Positions 16,700-26,400 of a DNA stretch of 64,000 nucleotides are shown piece after piece. Position 1 is the first letter of the stretch. The number at the start of each line of letters is the position of its first letter. The position numbers and the translations under genes are program-made. This DNA is from Hydrogenophaga sp. NFH-34 (GTDB lineage Bacteria; Pseudomonadota; Gammaproteobacteria; Burkholderiales; Burkholderiaceae_C). The stretch lies in the NCBI RefSeq assembly GCF_021401345.1, contig NZ_JACBGE010000014.1:1-64000 (forward strand). The letters are read 5' to 3'. The notes beneath the pieces are model-generated. The model searched no databases. It was not told where the DNA came from and worked only from the letters and a program-made list of their open reading frames with translations.

Positions 16700-18028
16700 T
16701 CAGCCCCTGCCTTCGTAGGCGACGTAGCCGCCCACCAGGGTCCAGCGCACGCGCGCCGGCATTTCATGGCCTTCGAAGGGTGTGTGCACCCCCTGGCTGC
16801 GCAACTGACCGGGCTGCACCGCCCAGCTGTCGTTCGGGTCGAACAGGCACAGATCGGCCACCCCCCCGACGGCGATCTGCCCGACGCTGTGCTGCAGCGT
16901 GCCCAGCGCCGAGCCCAGGACCTGCTGCGGCCCGGTGGTCAGCGCGGCCAGCGCCTGCATCAGGCCCAGCCCCTCCTGCTGCGCCCATTTGACCGACAGG
17001 CCCAGCAGCAGCTCGACCGCCGTCGCTCCAGGCTCGGCTTCGGCAAACGGCAGCACCTTGGCGTCGCTGTCGACGGGGTTGTGGTCGGACACCAGGGCAT
17101 CGACCGTGCCATCGGCCAGGCCGGCGCGCAGGGCCTCGCGGTCGCGCTGCTGGCGCACCGGCGGCTGCAGGCGCAGGCGGCTGTCGTAATAGCCGATGTC
17201 CACATCGGCCAGGTGCAGGTTGTGCACGCTCACGTCGCAGGTCACGGGCAGCCCCTCGGCCTTGGCCTGGCGCACGAGCTCCAGCCCGGCGGCACTGCTC
17301 AGGCGGCACAGGTGCACGCGCAGGCCTTTTTCGCCAGCCGCGCGGCTGGCGCTGTGCACGCTGCGCAGCAGATCGAACAGGGTGTGCAGGGCGATGGTTT
17401 CGGCCGTGACCGGGATGCCCGACAGGCCCATGCGCGTGGCCAGCGGGCCGCTGGCGGCCACGCCCTTGCCCAGCCACGGGTCCTGCGGCCGCAGCCAGAC
17501 CGTGTAGCCGAACGTCGCCGCGTACTGCAACGCGCGCTGCAGCACCTGGGTGTTGACGATGGGCACCTCGGCCTGGCCGAAACCGATGCAGCCCGACTCG
17601 GTCAGCTCGGCCATCTCGGTCAGCACCTCGCCCTGCAGGCCGCGCGTGAGCGCCCCGAGCGGGAACACGCGCGACTGGTGCAGCTTTTCGGCTCGGAACT
17701 TGAGCATGTCGACCAAGCCCGGTTCGTCAAGCACGGGGTCGGTGTCGGGCGGGCAGACCAGCGCCGTCACGCCGCCGGCGGCGGCCGCGGCCATCTCGCT
17801 TTCGAGCATGCCCGCGTGTTCCTGCCCCGGCTCGCGCAGGCGCACGGCCAGATCGACCAGCCCCGGCGCCACCACCAAGCCGCTGGCATCGATGGTGCGG
17901 TTGGGGTGGAAGTCGGCCGCCACGTTGCCGACCGCGATGATGCGCCCGGCGGCGATCGCGATGTCGGTGATTTCATCGCGCCCGGTGGCGGGGTCCATGA
18001 CGCGGCCGTTCTGGATCAGGATCTTCAT
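16700..18028 (-). CDS. pyrC': Dihydroorotase-like protein, metal-binding histidines missing (PyrC', PyrX type)
   Basis: A 442-residue amidohydrolase of the type I dihydroorotase family. Active enzymes carry D-x-H-x-H-x-REPG for zinc; here the same place reads DLAVRLREPG (D59-G68), so both histidines are replaced (Ala61 and Arg63). The later DHNP aspartate block is retained. Such pseudo-dihydroorotases are known in Pseudomonas and relatives, where they form a structural complex with aspartate transcarbamoylase, while another gene supplies the catalytic dihydroorotase. pyrB is nearby (19226-20182), but hisC intervenes. I therefore call it a likely non-catalytic PyrB partner, and expect a separate active pyrC elsewhere in the genome. 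Confidence 0.88.
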   Translation of the reverse strand: MKILIQNGRVMDPATGRDEITDIAIAAGRIIAVGNVAADFHPNRTIDASGLVVAPGLVDLAVRLREPGQEHAGMLESEMAAAAAGGVTALVCPPDTDPVLDEPGLVDMLKFRAEKLHQSRVFPLGALTRGLQGEVLTEMAELTESGCIGFGQAEVPIVNTQVLQRALQYAATFGYTVWLRPQDPWLGKGVAASGPLATRMGLSGIPVTAETIALHTLFDLLRSVHSASRAAGEKGLRVHLCRLSSAAGLELVRQAKAEGLPVTCDVSVHNLHLADVDIGYYDSRLRLQPPVRQQRDREALRAGLADGTVDALVSDHNPVDSDAKVLPFAEAEPGATAVELLLGLSVKWAQQEGLGLMQALAALTTGPQQVLGSALGTLQHSVGQIAVGGVADLCLFDPNDSWAVQPGQLRSQGVHTPFEGHEMPARVRWTLVGGYVAYEGRG

Positions 18029-18116
18029 GCTGCCTCAACTCGCTGACCGGCGACCGGTCGTTCTTTCCATTCAGGGATGCCACGCGCCGCAGCCGCTCCC
18101 CGCACCACACCGGGCT

Positions 18117-18158
18117 GCGCCAGAGGGGGGAGACGTCGCAAAGCGGCGCAGGGGGACG
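18117..18158. repeat. GC-rich intergenic repeat, copy 1
   Basis: Contains GAGGGGGGAGACGTCGCAA followed by AGCGGCGCAGGGGG, closely matching the copy at 21217-21273. It fills the end of the 129-bp gap between pyrC' and hisC. Similar AGCGGCGCAGGGGG elements are scattered between genes in Comamonadaceae. Confidence 0.55.
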
Positions 18159-19229
18159 TCACGCCAACACCTCGTCGATGGCCGCCACCAGGCGCTCGCA
18201 TTCGGCCTGCGTGCCGATGGTGATGCGCAGGTGGTTGTCAATGCGGGGCTGGCGGAAATGCCGCACCAGGATACGCCGCTCGCGCAGCGCCTGCATCAGG
18301 CCGGCGGCCGGGTGGTCCGGGTGCGCCACGAACAGGAAGTTGGCACACGACGGCAAACAGGCAAAACCGCGCGTCGCCAGCGCCGCCGCCAGCCATTCGC
18401 GCGAGGCGATGGTCTGCTGCCGCGTGTGTTCGAAGTGCGCTTCGTCGGCCAGCGCCGCCTGCGCGCCAGCCTGGGCCAGACGGTCCAGCGGGTAGGAATT
18501 GAAGCTGTCCTTGACCACGGTGAGCGCTTCGATCAGCGCCGCCTGGCCGAGCGCGAACCCGACCCGCAGACCGGCCAGCGCGCGCGACTTGGACAGCGTC
18601 TGCACCACCAGCAGGTTCGGGAATTCGGGCACCAGCGCGGCGGCACTCTCGGCGCCGAAATCCACATAGGCCTCGTCGATCACCACCACCGACGTCGGGT
18701 GGGCCCGCAGCAGCGCCCGGATGTCGGCCAGCGGCAGGGCCACGCCGGTGGGCGCGTTCGGGTTGGGCAGCAGGATGCCGCCGTTGGGCCGTTCGTAGTC
18801 GGCGACCCGCACCGCGAACTGCGGATCGAGCGGCACCTGCTCGAAGGCCGCCCCGTACAGGTTGGCGTAGACCGGGTAGAAGCTGTAGGTGATGTCGGGA
18901 AACAGCACCGGCCGCTGATGCCGCAGCAGCGCCATGAAGGCCAGCGCCAGCACCTCGTCGGAGCCGTTGCCCACGAACACCTGCGCAGCCTCCAGACCGA
19001 AACGGCTGGCCACGGTCTGGCGCAGCGCCAGCGACTGGGGGTCGGGGTACAGGCGCAGGCGCTCGTCTGCCGCGGCCCGGATCGCGGCCAGCGCGCGCGG
19101 CGACGGCGGGTACGGGCTCTCGTTGGTGTTGAGCTTGATCCAGCCTTCACCCTGCGGCTGCTCACCCGGCACGTAGGCGTGCAGGCCGCGGATCGCCGGG
19201 CTCCAGAACGGCGAGGCGGGCACAGTCAT
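18159..19229 (-). CDS. hisC: Histidinol-phosphate aminotransferase (HisC-like)
   Basis: PLP-dependent class I/II aminotransferase of 356 residues, the step converting imidazole-acetol phosphate to histidinol phosphate in histidine synthesis. Visible signatures are [12 protein letters not shown] near the N-terminus, [28 protein letters not shown], and the lysine motif [14 protein letters not shown] (Lys214). Its start overlaps the pyrB stop by 4 bp (ATGA), so translation is coupled. A 129-bp gap with a repeat follows before pyrC'. This is an unusual place for a histidine gene. It could be a paralog used for another aromatic or imidazole substrate, but motif content fits HisC well. Confidence 0.88.
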   Translation of the reverse strand: MTVPASPFWSPAIRGLHAYVPGEQPQGEGWIKLNTNESPYPPSPRALAAIRAAADERLRLYPDPQSLALRQTVASRFGLEAAQVFVGNGSDEVLALAFMALLRHQRPVLFPDITYSFYPVYANLYGAAFEQVPLDPQFAVRVADYERPNGGILLPNPNAPTGVALPLADIRALLRAHPTSVVVIDEAYVDFGAESAAALVPEFPNLLVVQTLSKSRALAGLRVGFALGQAALIEALTVVKDSFNSYPLDRLAQAGAQAALADEAHFEHTRQQTIASREWLAAALATRGFACLPSCANFLFVAHPDHPAAGLMQALRERRILVRHFRQPRIDNHLRITIGTQAECERLVAAIDEVLA

Positions 19230-20182
19230 GCCTCGTTCCCGGCCACGATGCTCAGCACCGCCATGCGCACCGCGATGCCGAAGGTCACCTGCGGCAGGAT
19301 CACGCTCTGCGGCCCGTCGACCACGGCCGACTCGATTTCGACGCCGCGGTTGATCGGGCCCGGGTGCATGACGATGGCATCGGGTTTGGCCCAGCGCAGG
19401 CGCTCGATGGTCAGGCCGAAGCTCTTGAAATACTCCTGGCTCGACGGCAGCAGCGCGCCGCTCATGCGCTCGTTCTGCAGGCGCAGCGTGATCACCACGT
19501 CGCAGTCCTTGATGCCCTCTTCCAGCGTGTGACACACGCGCACGCCCAGGTGCGAGAGGTCGCTGGGCACCAGGGTGCGCGGGCCGACCACACGCACGTC
19601 GGGACAGCCCAGCGTGGTCAGCGCGTGGATGTCGCTGCGCGCCACGCGCGAGTGCAGCACGTCACCGACGATGGCCACCGACAGGTTGCTGAAGTCTTTC
19701 TTGTAGTGCCGGATGGTGTACATGTCCAGCATGCCCTGCGTGGGGTGCGCGTGGCGGCCATCGCCGGCATTGACCACGTGCACGTGGGGCGCCACGTGCT
19801 GGGCGATCAGGTAGGGCGCGCCGCTTTCGCTGTGGCGCACGACGAAGATGTCGGCCGCCATCGCCGAGAGGTTGGCGATGGTGTCGAGCAGCGACTCGCC
19901 CTTGGCGGTGGAGCTGCGCGCGATGTCCAGCGTGTACACGTCGGCCGACAGGCGCGTGGCAGCGATGTCGAAAGTGGTGCGGGTGCGGGTGCTGTTTTCG
20001 AAGAACAGGTTGAACACGCTCTTGCCGCGCAGCAGCGGCACCTTCTTGACCTCGCGGTCGCTGACGCTGACGAAGTTGGTCGCGGTGTCCAGAATGTGCG
20101 TGAGGATGTCGCGCGACAGGCCTTCGGTGGACAGCAGGTGGATCAGCTCGCCGTTCTTGTTGAGTTGCGGGTTGCGGGCCAT
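19226..20182 (-). CDS. pyrB: Aspartate carbamoyltransferase catalytic subunit
   Basis: Cytosolic enzyme joining carbamoyl phosphate and aspartate to carbamoyl-aspartate, the committed step of pyrimidine synthesis. The 318-residue product carries the carbamoyl-phosphate signature [12 protein letters not shown], the catalytic [11 protein letters not shown] block and a C-terminal [12 protein letters not shown]. No regulatory PyrI gene is adjacent; the pyrC' product encoded downstream is the expected structural partner. It lies 5 bp after pyrR and overlaps hisC by 4 bp, so pyrR-pyrB-hisC look like one transcript. Confidence 0.96.
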   Translation of the reverse strand: MARNPQLNKNGELIHLLSTEGLSRDILTHILDTATNFVSVSDREVKKVPLLRGKSVFNLFFENSTRTRTTFDIAATRLSADVYTLDIARSSTAKGESLLDTIANLSAMAADIFVVRHSESGAPYLIAQHVAPHVHVVNAGDGRHAHPTQGMLDMYTIRHYKKDFSNLSVAIVGDVLHSRVARSDIHALTTLGCPDVRVVGPRTLVPSDLSHLGVRVCHTLEEGIKDCDVVITLRLQNERMSGALLPSSQEYFKSFGLTIERLRWAKPDAIVMHPGPINRGVEIESAVVDGPQSVILPQVTFGIAVRMAVLSIVAGNEA

Positions 20183-20187
20183 GGTGT

Positions 20188-20706
20188 TCAGGCTTCCTTG
20201 TTTTCCAGCACGAAATGCAGGCGGCCGTCGGCGTCGCGGCCGAGCTCGATCGACTGGCCTTCCGGCAGGGCCTGCCGCGCCGCGCTGAAGGTGGCTTCCA
20301 CCGGCAGTTCGCGGCCGCCACGGTCGATCAGGACCGCCAGTTGCACGCTGGCCGGGCGGCCGTAGTCGAACAGCTCGTTGAGTGCGGCGCGGATGGTGCG
20401 CCCGGTGTAGAGCACGTCGTCGATCAGCAGCACGTGGGCACCGGCGATCTCGAACGGCAGCGCCGTCTGTTCGCTGTGCGCCAGGCCGCGGCGCGCAAAG
20501 TCGTCGCGGTGCATGGCCGACGAGATCACGCCGTGCGCCCCGGGCCACCCCAGGTCGCGGTGCAGGCGCTCGGCCAGCCAGGCGCCGCCGGAGGCAATGC
20601 CCGCCAGGTGGATCGGCTGCGGCGTGGCGGCGGCCAGGGCTTTCACCCCCGCGAGCAGCGCGCCATACAGTTGCTCGGCATCGGGCAACGGGGTCGGGGA
20701 AGTCAT
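20188..20706 (-). CDS. pyrR: PyrR: pyrimidine regulator / uracil phosphoribosyltransferase
   Basis: A 172-residue type I phosphoribosyltransferase-fold protein. The PRPP-binding loop [16 protein letters not shown] is intact, as is the N-terminal [13 protein letters not shown] block, as in PyrR proteins. In Gram-positive bacteria PyrR attenuates pyr transcription; in beta-proteobacteria its regulatory role is less defined, and it may act mainly as a UMP-forming enzyme or regulator. It overlaps the ruvX stop by 4 bp and is 5 bp upstream of pyrB. I see no obvious attenuator hairpin between pyrR and pyrB, because there is no room for one. Confidence 0.92.
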   Translation of the reverse strand: MTSPTPLPDAEQLYGALLAGVKALAAATPQPIHLAGIASGGAWLAERLHRDLGWPGAHGVISSAMHRDDFARRGLAHSEQTALPFEIAGAHVLLIDDVLYTGRTIRAALNELFDYGRPASVQLAVLIDRGGRELPVEATFSAARQALPEGQSIELGRDADGRLHFVLENKEA

Positions 20707-21107
20707 GACGGCAGGCTCCTCAGAAACTGTTCCAGAATGATGCAGGCTGACGCGCTGTCGGCGTCGCGGGCGCCCAGGCTGTGGGCTTCGGTGGTGCTGT
20801 AGCGCTCGTCCACCTCGAACACCGGCAGACCGAAACGGCCCCGCAACTGGCGGGCGAACTTCTGCGCCCGCGCCGTGTTCTCGTGCGCGGCCCCATCGGG
20901 GTGGAACGGCACGCCCACCACCAGCGCATCGGGTTGCCATTCCTTCAGCCTCGTGGCGATCTGCACGAAACGCGCATCGCCCTCGGCCGTGATCGTGCCA
21001 CGCGGCGTGGCCGTGCCCGTAAGCCGGTTGCCCGTGGCCACCCCGGTGCGCTTGAGACCATAGTCGAAGGCCAGAAATGTCTGGCCCGAAAAAGGCGACG
21101 ACGCCAT
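20703..21107 (-). CDS. ruvX: RuvX/YqgF Holliday-junction-resolvase-like protein
   Basis: Small RNase-H-fold protein (134 residues) of the YqgF family, linked to 16S rRNA 5' end processing and to junction resolution. The first strand motif [14 protein letters not shown] carries the conserved aspartate. The middle block [10 protein letters not shown] and the C-terminal DERYSTTEA with ARDADSASA supply the other acidic residues. The ATG at 21107 gives the normal family length. It overlaps pyrR by 4 bp and follows yqgE after a 169-bp gap containing a repeat. The yqgE-ruvX pairing is widespread. Confidence 0.93.
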   Translation of the reverse strand: MASSPFSGQTFLAFDYGLKRTGVATGNRLTGTATPRGTITAEGDARFVQIATRLKEWQPDALVVGVPFHPDGAAHENTARAQKFARQLRGRFGLPVFEVDERYSTTEAHSLGARDADSASACIILEQFLRSLPS

Positions 21108-21216
21108 CAGGCCAACTCCGCAACACGCGAAGGGTTGGAAAGAAACCCCACGCCAACGAAGGGAAGCCCCAATCCGCAGGGCAGCGTGGAACCGGCTTGG
21201 CCGGGCCACGGCTGCC

Positions 21217-21273
21217 GTCCCCCTCCCGCCGCAGGCGAGAGAGGGGGAAGACGCGAAGCGGCGCAGGGGGTGT
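21217..21273. repeat. GC-rich intergenic repeat, copy 2
   Basis: Has CCCCCTC and GAGGGGG arms that can pair around a CCGCCGCAGGC loop region, then AAGACGCGAAGCGGCGCAGG and GGG. The second half matches copy 1. Located between ruvX and yqgE; the hairpin could stop transcription from yqgE into the ruvX-pyr genes, or be a mobile repeat remnant. Confidence 0.6.
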
Positions 21274-21276
21274 GCA

Positions 21277-21867
21277 TCAAGCATGCCCCGCATCGGGCGA
21301 CAGCATCCAGGACTGCAGCCCCAGCAGCGCCATGGCCCGGTCGTAGCGTTCGGTCACCGGCACGTCGAAGATGAGCGCCGGATCGGCCTCCACCGTCAGC
21401 CAGCTGTTTTCGGTGATCTCGGATTCAAGCTGGCCTTGCCCCCAGGAGGCATAGCCCAGGGTCACGAAGACCCGGCGCGGCCCCGCACCCGAAGCCATGG
21501 CTTCGAGCACGTCGCGCGAGGTGGTCATCTCCAGCCCGCCCGGAATCGACATCGTGGAGGCGTAGACCGATTCGCCCTCGCCCGCCTCGATGGCGTCGTG
21601 CAGCACGAAGCCGCGCTCGGTCTGCACCGGCCCGCCCTGGAACACCGGCAACGCGCTCAGGTCGTCGCGCTGCAGTGGCAGTTCCACTTTTTCGAACAGC
21701 TGGGGCAGCAGGATGTCGCTGGGTTTGTTGATCACCAGCCCCAGGGCGCCGCGCTCGCTGTGCTCGCACATGAACACCACGCTGCGGCCGAAAAGCTCGT
21801 CGCTGAGGCCGGGCATCGCAATCAGGAAGTGATTGGTCAGATTGATGGGGGCAAAATCAGCGGGCAT
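21277..21867 (-). CDS. yqgE: YqgE/AlgH family protein (UPF0301)
   Basis: A 196-residue cytosolic protein of the YqgE/AlgH (DUF179) family. The family start LTNHFLIAMPGL, the block SVVFMCEHSERGALGLVINKP and FVTLGYASWGQGQLESE are all present and full length. The biochemical role is not established; AlgH was named from alginate regulation in Pseudomonas. The gene is divergent from the photolyase gene (67-bp intergenic region) and upstream of ruvX. Confidence 0.94.
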   Translation of the reverse strand: MPADFAPINLTNHFLIAMPGLSDELFGRSVVFMCEHSERGALGLVINKPSDILLPQLFEKVELPLQRDDLSALPVFQGGPVQTERGFVLHDAIEAGEGESVYASTMSIPGGLEMTTSRDVLEAMASGAGPRRVFVTLGYASWGQGQLESEITENSWLTVEADPALIFDVPVTERYDRAMALLGLQSWMLSPDAGHA

Positions 21868-21934
21868 CCGGTGATTTTAAGCGGCCCCCTCCGGCCCACC
21901 CGCACACCTTCAGCCCCCTTTCACGCAGTTGCGC

Positions 21935-23470
21935 ATGAACCGTTACGACCGAGGCCTGATGTGGTTCCGCCGCGATCTGCGGGCGGAAGACAACGCCGCC
22001 CTGCACCACGCGCTGCGCCAGTGCCGGCAGGTCTGGTGCGTGTTCGTTTTCGACACCGACATTCTCGACCCGCTGCTGGCGCGTGGACTCGAAGCAGACC
22101 GCCGGGTGGAGTTCATTCGCGAGTCGCTGGTCGATCTGGACCAGCGGCTGCGTGCCCTCGGCGCCGCGCACGGCCAAGTAGCCACCGGGCTGATCGTGCG
22201 CCATGCCCGCGCCCGCGACGCCATCCCGGCCATCGCCCAGGCCCTGCACGTGCAGGCCGTGTTTGCCAACCACGACGACGAACCCGACGCCAAGGCACGC
22301 GACGCCCACGTGCTCGGGTCGCTCGCGCACGCCGGCATCATGTTCCACGGCTTCAAGGACCACGTGGTCTTCGAGCGGCGCGAGGTGCTGACGCAGGCCG
22401 GACAGCCCTTTGGCGTGTTCACGCCCTACCGCAACGCCTGGCTCAAGGCGTTGACCCCGTTCTACCTGCAGCCCTACCCCATCGACCGCCACGCCGCCAG
22501 CCTGGCGCCGCTGCCTGGCCCGGAGGGCGGCGAATGGAACACCCCGGTGCCGCGCCTGTCCGACATCGACTTCGCGCCCACCAACCTGTCGCAACTGCCC
22601 CTGCCCACCGGCGCCCGCGGGGCGCAGCGCCTGTTCGAGGATTTTGTCGAGCGCATCGACCGCTACCACGAGACGCGCGACTTCCCGGCGATCAAAGGCC
22701 CCAGCTACCTGAGCGTCCACCTGCGCTTCGGCACGATCTCCATCCGCCAGGTCGCCTCCGTGGCCTACCAGATGCACCTGCAAGGCCTGCAAGGCGCCTC
22801 CACCTGGTTGGGCGAGCTGATCTGGCGCGACTTCTACCACCAGATCCTGGCCAACTTCCCGCACGTGGTAGAGCGGGCCTTCCGGCCCGAATACGACGCC
22901 ATCCGCTTCGAACACGGCAAACACGCCCAGACCCTCTTCGACACCTGGCGCGAAGGCCGCACCGGCTACCCGCTGGTGGACGCAGCGATGGCGCAGATCA
23001 ACCAGACCGGCTACATGCACAACCGGCTGCGCATGGTGGTGGCCAGCTTCCTGGTCAAGGACCTGGGCCTGCACTGGCACTGGGGCGAACGCTACTTCGC
23101 CGACCACCTGATCGACTACGACCTCGCGGCCAACAACGGCGGCTGGCAATGGGCGGCTTCCAGCGGTTGCGATGCCCAGCCCTGGTTCCGCATCTTCAAT
23201 CCGGTGACACAGAGCGAAAAATTCGACCCGCAAGGCAAGTTCATCCGCCGCTACCTGCCCGCCTTGCAGGCCCTGCCCGACAACGCGGTGCACGCCCCCT
23301 GGCAGGCACGGGAACTCGAACTGCTGGCGGCGGGCGTGCAACTGGGGGCCACCTACCCCGCACCCGTCGTCGACCACGCCCAGGCGCGCGAGCGCACGCT
23401 GCAGCGCTACGCGGTGGTCAAGAGCCGGGCGGCTGCCCCTTCGCCCACCGGGTCACACGGGCACCGCTGA
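21935..23470 (+). CDS. phr: Deoxyribodipyrimidine photolyase (class I CPD photolyase)
   Basis: Light-driven DNA repair flavoenzyme that splits cyclobutane pyrimidine dimers. The 511-residue protein has the N-terminal antenna domain (GLMWFRRDLRAEDN, about 8-130) and the FAD-binding helical domain. In the latter, WLGELIWRDFYHQIL, TGYPLVDAAMAQI, YMHNRLRMVVASF and DLAANNGGWQWAASSG are classic photolyase blocks. The conserved tryptophan path seems present. I use the ATG at 21935; a TTG six bases upstream is in frame. It is convergent with the pilL end (19-bp gap). Confidence 0.95.
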   Translation: MNRYDRGLMWFRRDLRAEDNAALHHALRQCRQVWCVFVFDTDILDPLLARGLEADRRVEFIRESLVDLDQRLRALGAAHGQVATGLIVRHARARDAIPAIAQALHVQAVFANHDDEPDAKARDAHVLGSLAHAGIMFHGFKDHVVFERREVLTQAGQPFGVFTPYRNAWLKALTPFYLQPYPIDRHAASLAPLPGPEGGEWNTPVPRLSDIDFAPTNLSQLPLPTGARGAQRLFEDFVERIDRYHETRDFPAIKGPSYLSVHLRFGTISIRQVASVAYQMHLQGLQGASTWLGELIWRDFYHQILANFPHVVERAFRPEYDAIRFEHGKHAQTLFDTWREGRTGYPLVDAAMAQINQTGYMHNRLRMVVASFLVKDLGLHWHWGERYFADHLIDYDLAANNGGWQWAASSGCDAQPWFRIFNPVTQSEKFDPQGKFIRRYLPALQALPDNAVHAPWQARELELLAAGVQLGATYPAPVVDHAQARERTLQRYAVVKSRAAAPSPTGSHGHR

Positions 23471-23489
23471 AAGCGGCGCCCCGGCCCCA

Positions 23490-26400
23490 TCAGGCCTGGG
23501 CTTCGCTGCGCGCGTAATGGGCGATCAGCGCCAGCAGCTCGTCTTCCGCGTAGGGTTTGCCCAGGTAGTGGTCGACGCCGAGCTCGCGCGCGTGGTCGCG
23601 GTGCTTGGTGGCGATGCGCGAGGTGATCATGATCACCGGCAGGCTGGCCAGGCGCGGGTCGTTGCGCAGGTTGCGCACGAGATCGAAGCCGTCCATGCGC
23701 GGCATTTCGATGTCGGACAGCACCACCGACGGCCGCTCGCCCTGCAACTTCTCCAGCGCCTGCAAGCCATCGGCAGCCAGCACCACCCGGTAGCCTTCGC
23801 GCTGCAGCAGGCGCTGCGTGACCCGCCGCACCGTGATCGAATCGTCGACCACCAGCACCAGCGGCACGGCGTTCGGCACCAGATCGGCCACCACCGGTTC
23901 GTGCGCCTGCGGCGCTTGCTGCTGCTGGGCCAGTACCCATTCGCGGACCTGGGCGCCATACACGGTGGACAAAGCCACCGGGTTGTAGATCAGAGCGACG
24001 GCCCCCGAAGCCAGCACCGACATGCCGGCCAGGCCCGGCAGGCGCGACAGCTGCGGCCCCAGGTTCTTGACCACCACTTCCTGGTTGCCCAGCACTTCGT
24101 CGACATGCATCGCCACGCGCTGCGCCGCCGAGCGGAAGATCACCACCGGCAGGGTACGGCCCTGCAGTTCCTGCGACTGCGGCGAAGCCTGCAGCAGAGC
24201 ACCCGCCCAGTAGAACGGAATGGCCTCGCCACCGGCCTGCAGCGTGCCGCTGGCGTAGGCCTGCGTCAGCTCGTCGGCGGAAACCCGGCGCACGATTTCC
24301 ACCAGATTGGACGGAACCCCGAAGGCCAGCGAACCGGCCCGCACCATCACCACCTGGGTGACGGCGGTCGTCAGCGGCAGCACCAGCTTGAAGCGCGTGC
24401 CCTGGCCCGGTTGCGTGCTGGTTTCGACACGCCCCCCCAGGGCGACCACGTCGTTGCGCACGACGTCCATGCCCACCCCACGCCCGGCCAGCGCCGAGAC
24501 CTCGGTGGCTGTGCTCAGGCCAGGCGCAAACACCAGTTGCGCAGCCTCTTCGTCGGACAGCTGCGTCCCGGGCGTGACGAAGCCCTGGGCCTCCGCCTTT
24601 TCCCGCAGCTTCGGCAGGTTGAGCCCGGCACCATCGTCCTCGAAGGTGACCGACACGTCGTTGAGTTCCTGCTGCAGCCGGATGTGGATCTGCCCTTCCG
24701 GTGGCTTGCCGGCGGCCATGCGCACGTCCGGCGTTTCGATGCCATGCACCACGCTGTTGCGCAGCAGGTGTTCAAACGCAGCGGTCATGCGGTCGAGCAC
24801 GCCGCGGTCCATTTCGATGGCACCGCCCGTCATGTCCAGCCGCACCTGCTTGCCCGACTCCTTCGACGCCTGGCGCACCACGCGGTACAGGCGCTCGGAA
24901 ATCCCTTCGAACTCCACCATGCGCGTGCGCAGCAGGTCGCGCTGCAACTCGCGGGTCTGGCGGGCCTGGGCGGCCAGGCCGTCTTCGGTCGCGTCCACGG
25001 CGCGCTGGAGGTTGCGCTGCACGGTGGCCACGTCGTTCACCGACTCGGCCATCATGCGCGTGAGCTCCTGCACCCGCGTGAAGCGGTCGAACTCCAGCGG
25101 ATCGAAGGACTGGTTGGCGTCCTTGGCCTGGGCCAGGCGCGACTGCATCTGGGTTTCGGCCTGCAGTTCGATGTCGCGCAACTGCTGGCGCAAACGGTCG
25201 AGGTTGCCCGTGAGGTCCTTGAGCGAACCGCGCAAGGTCACCAGTTCGGACTCCAGACGCGAGCGGGTGATGATCACCTCCCCGGCCTGGTTGACCAGCC
25301 GGTCGAGCAGCTCCGGGCGCACGCGCACGGCCGCGCCCGCCGCACGTGCCGGGGCCGTGGGCCCTGGCGGCAAGGCCAGACCCTGCAGCCCGGGAACAGC
25401 AGGCGCCATGCTGGCCGACACAGCCAGTCCATCCACGGCTTCGGGTGCCGGAGCGGCAGGCGAGAACACCTCGGGCAACGGTTCGCCAGCAGCCGGGGTA
25501 TCCGGTTGCAAGGGCGCCGCCGAAAGGTCCTGTTCCGGCGCCGTTTGCACCACCCCTTGGCCCGGCGAGTCGTTGCGCCGCAGAAGGTCAAACCGGGCGC
25601 TGATGGCGTCAAACGACGCCAGCAACGGCTCGACATCCGCGCTGCGGTGAACGTCGGAACCCAGGCGTTCGGCCTCGGTTTCCATGCGGTGGGCCATTTC
25701 GCCCAGGCGCAGGGCGCCCGCGAGTCGCGCGCTGCCCTTGAGGGTGTGCAAAGTGCGCAGCACTTCGCCCCGGGCACTGGCGTTTTCCGGCCTTGCCACC
25801 CACTGGCGCAGGGCCCCGCCCAGATGGGGCAGCAGTTCCTGCGCTTCGTCGGCAAAGATGGGGAAGAGATCGACGTCGATGGTGTCCAGCGCATCGATGT
25901 CGTCATCGATGTCCTGCACCGGCCCGTCGCGGCGGGGCGCGGGCGGCTCCAGTGCCGTCATCGCGCCGAAGGTCGACACGCCAAAGTCGGCCGGGGTTTC
26001 ATCAGCGGGCAAAGGCTCCGCCACCACCAAGGCGTCGCCAACTGCCCACGGGCTGTCCAGGGGCGAAGCGAGCGGATCGAAATCACCCTCGTCCAGACTC
26101 GGCAAGGGCTCATGGGTCACGGCGTCGAGCGCGGCGATCAGCTCCGCCGACGGCTCCTTGTAGAACCCGGCGGCAAACTGGTGCAGCAGGCGGCGGATGT
26201 CTTCGGCCGCATCGACAAACAGTTTCGCCCGCTCGGCGCTCACGGGCTGGCCGGCCTGCTGGTGCGAGGCGGCCACACCCAGGGCGTGCTCGAGGGCGCG
26301 GGCAATGCGCGAGAGCGGCTCGAACCCCACCGTGGCGGAGCTGCCGGCCAGCGAGTGCGCCAGCGCCTCGGCCTGCCCACCCAGGGGTTCGTGCCGTTCC

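Noticed and set aside
15895-16767. ATG at 16767 as the plsC start
   Set aside because: It overlaps pyrC' by 68 bp and adds an atypical Cys/Trp stretch; the GTG at 16698 has a ribosome site and gives the family length.
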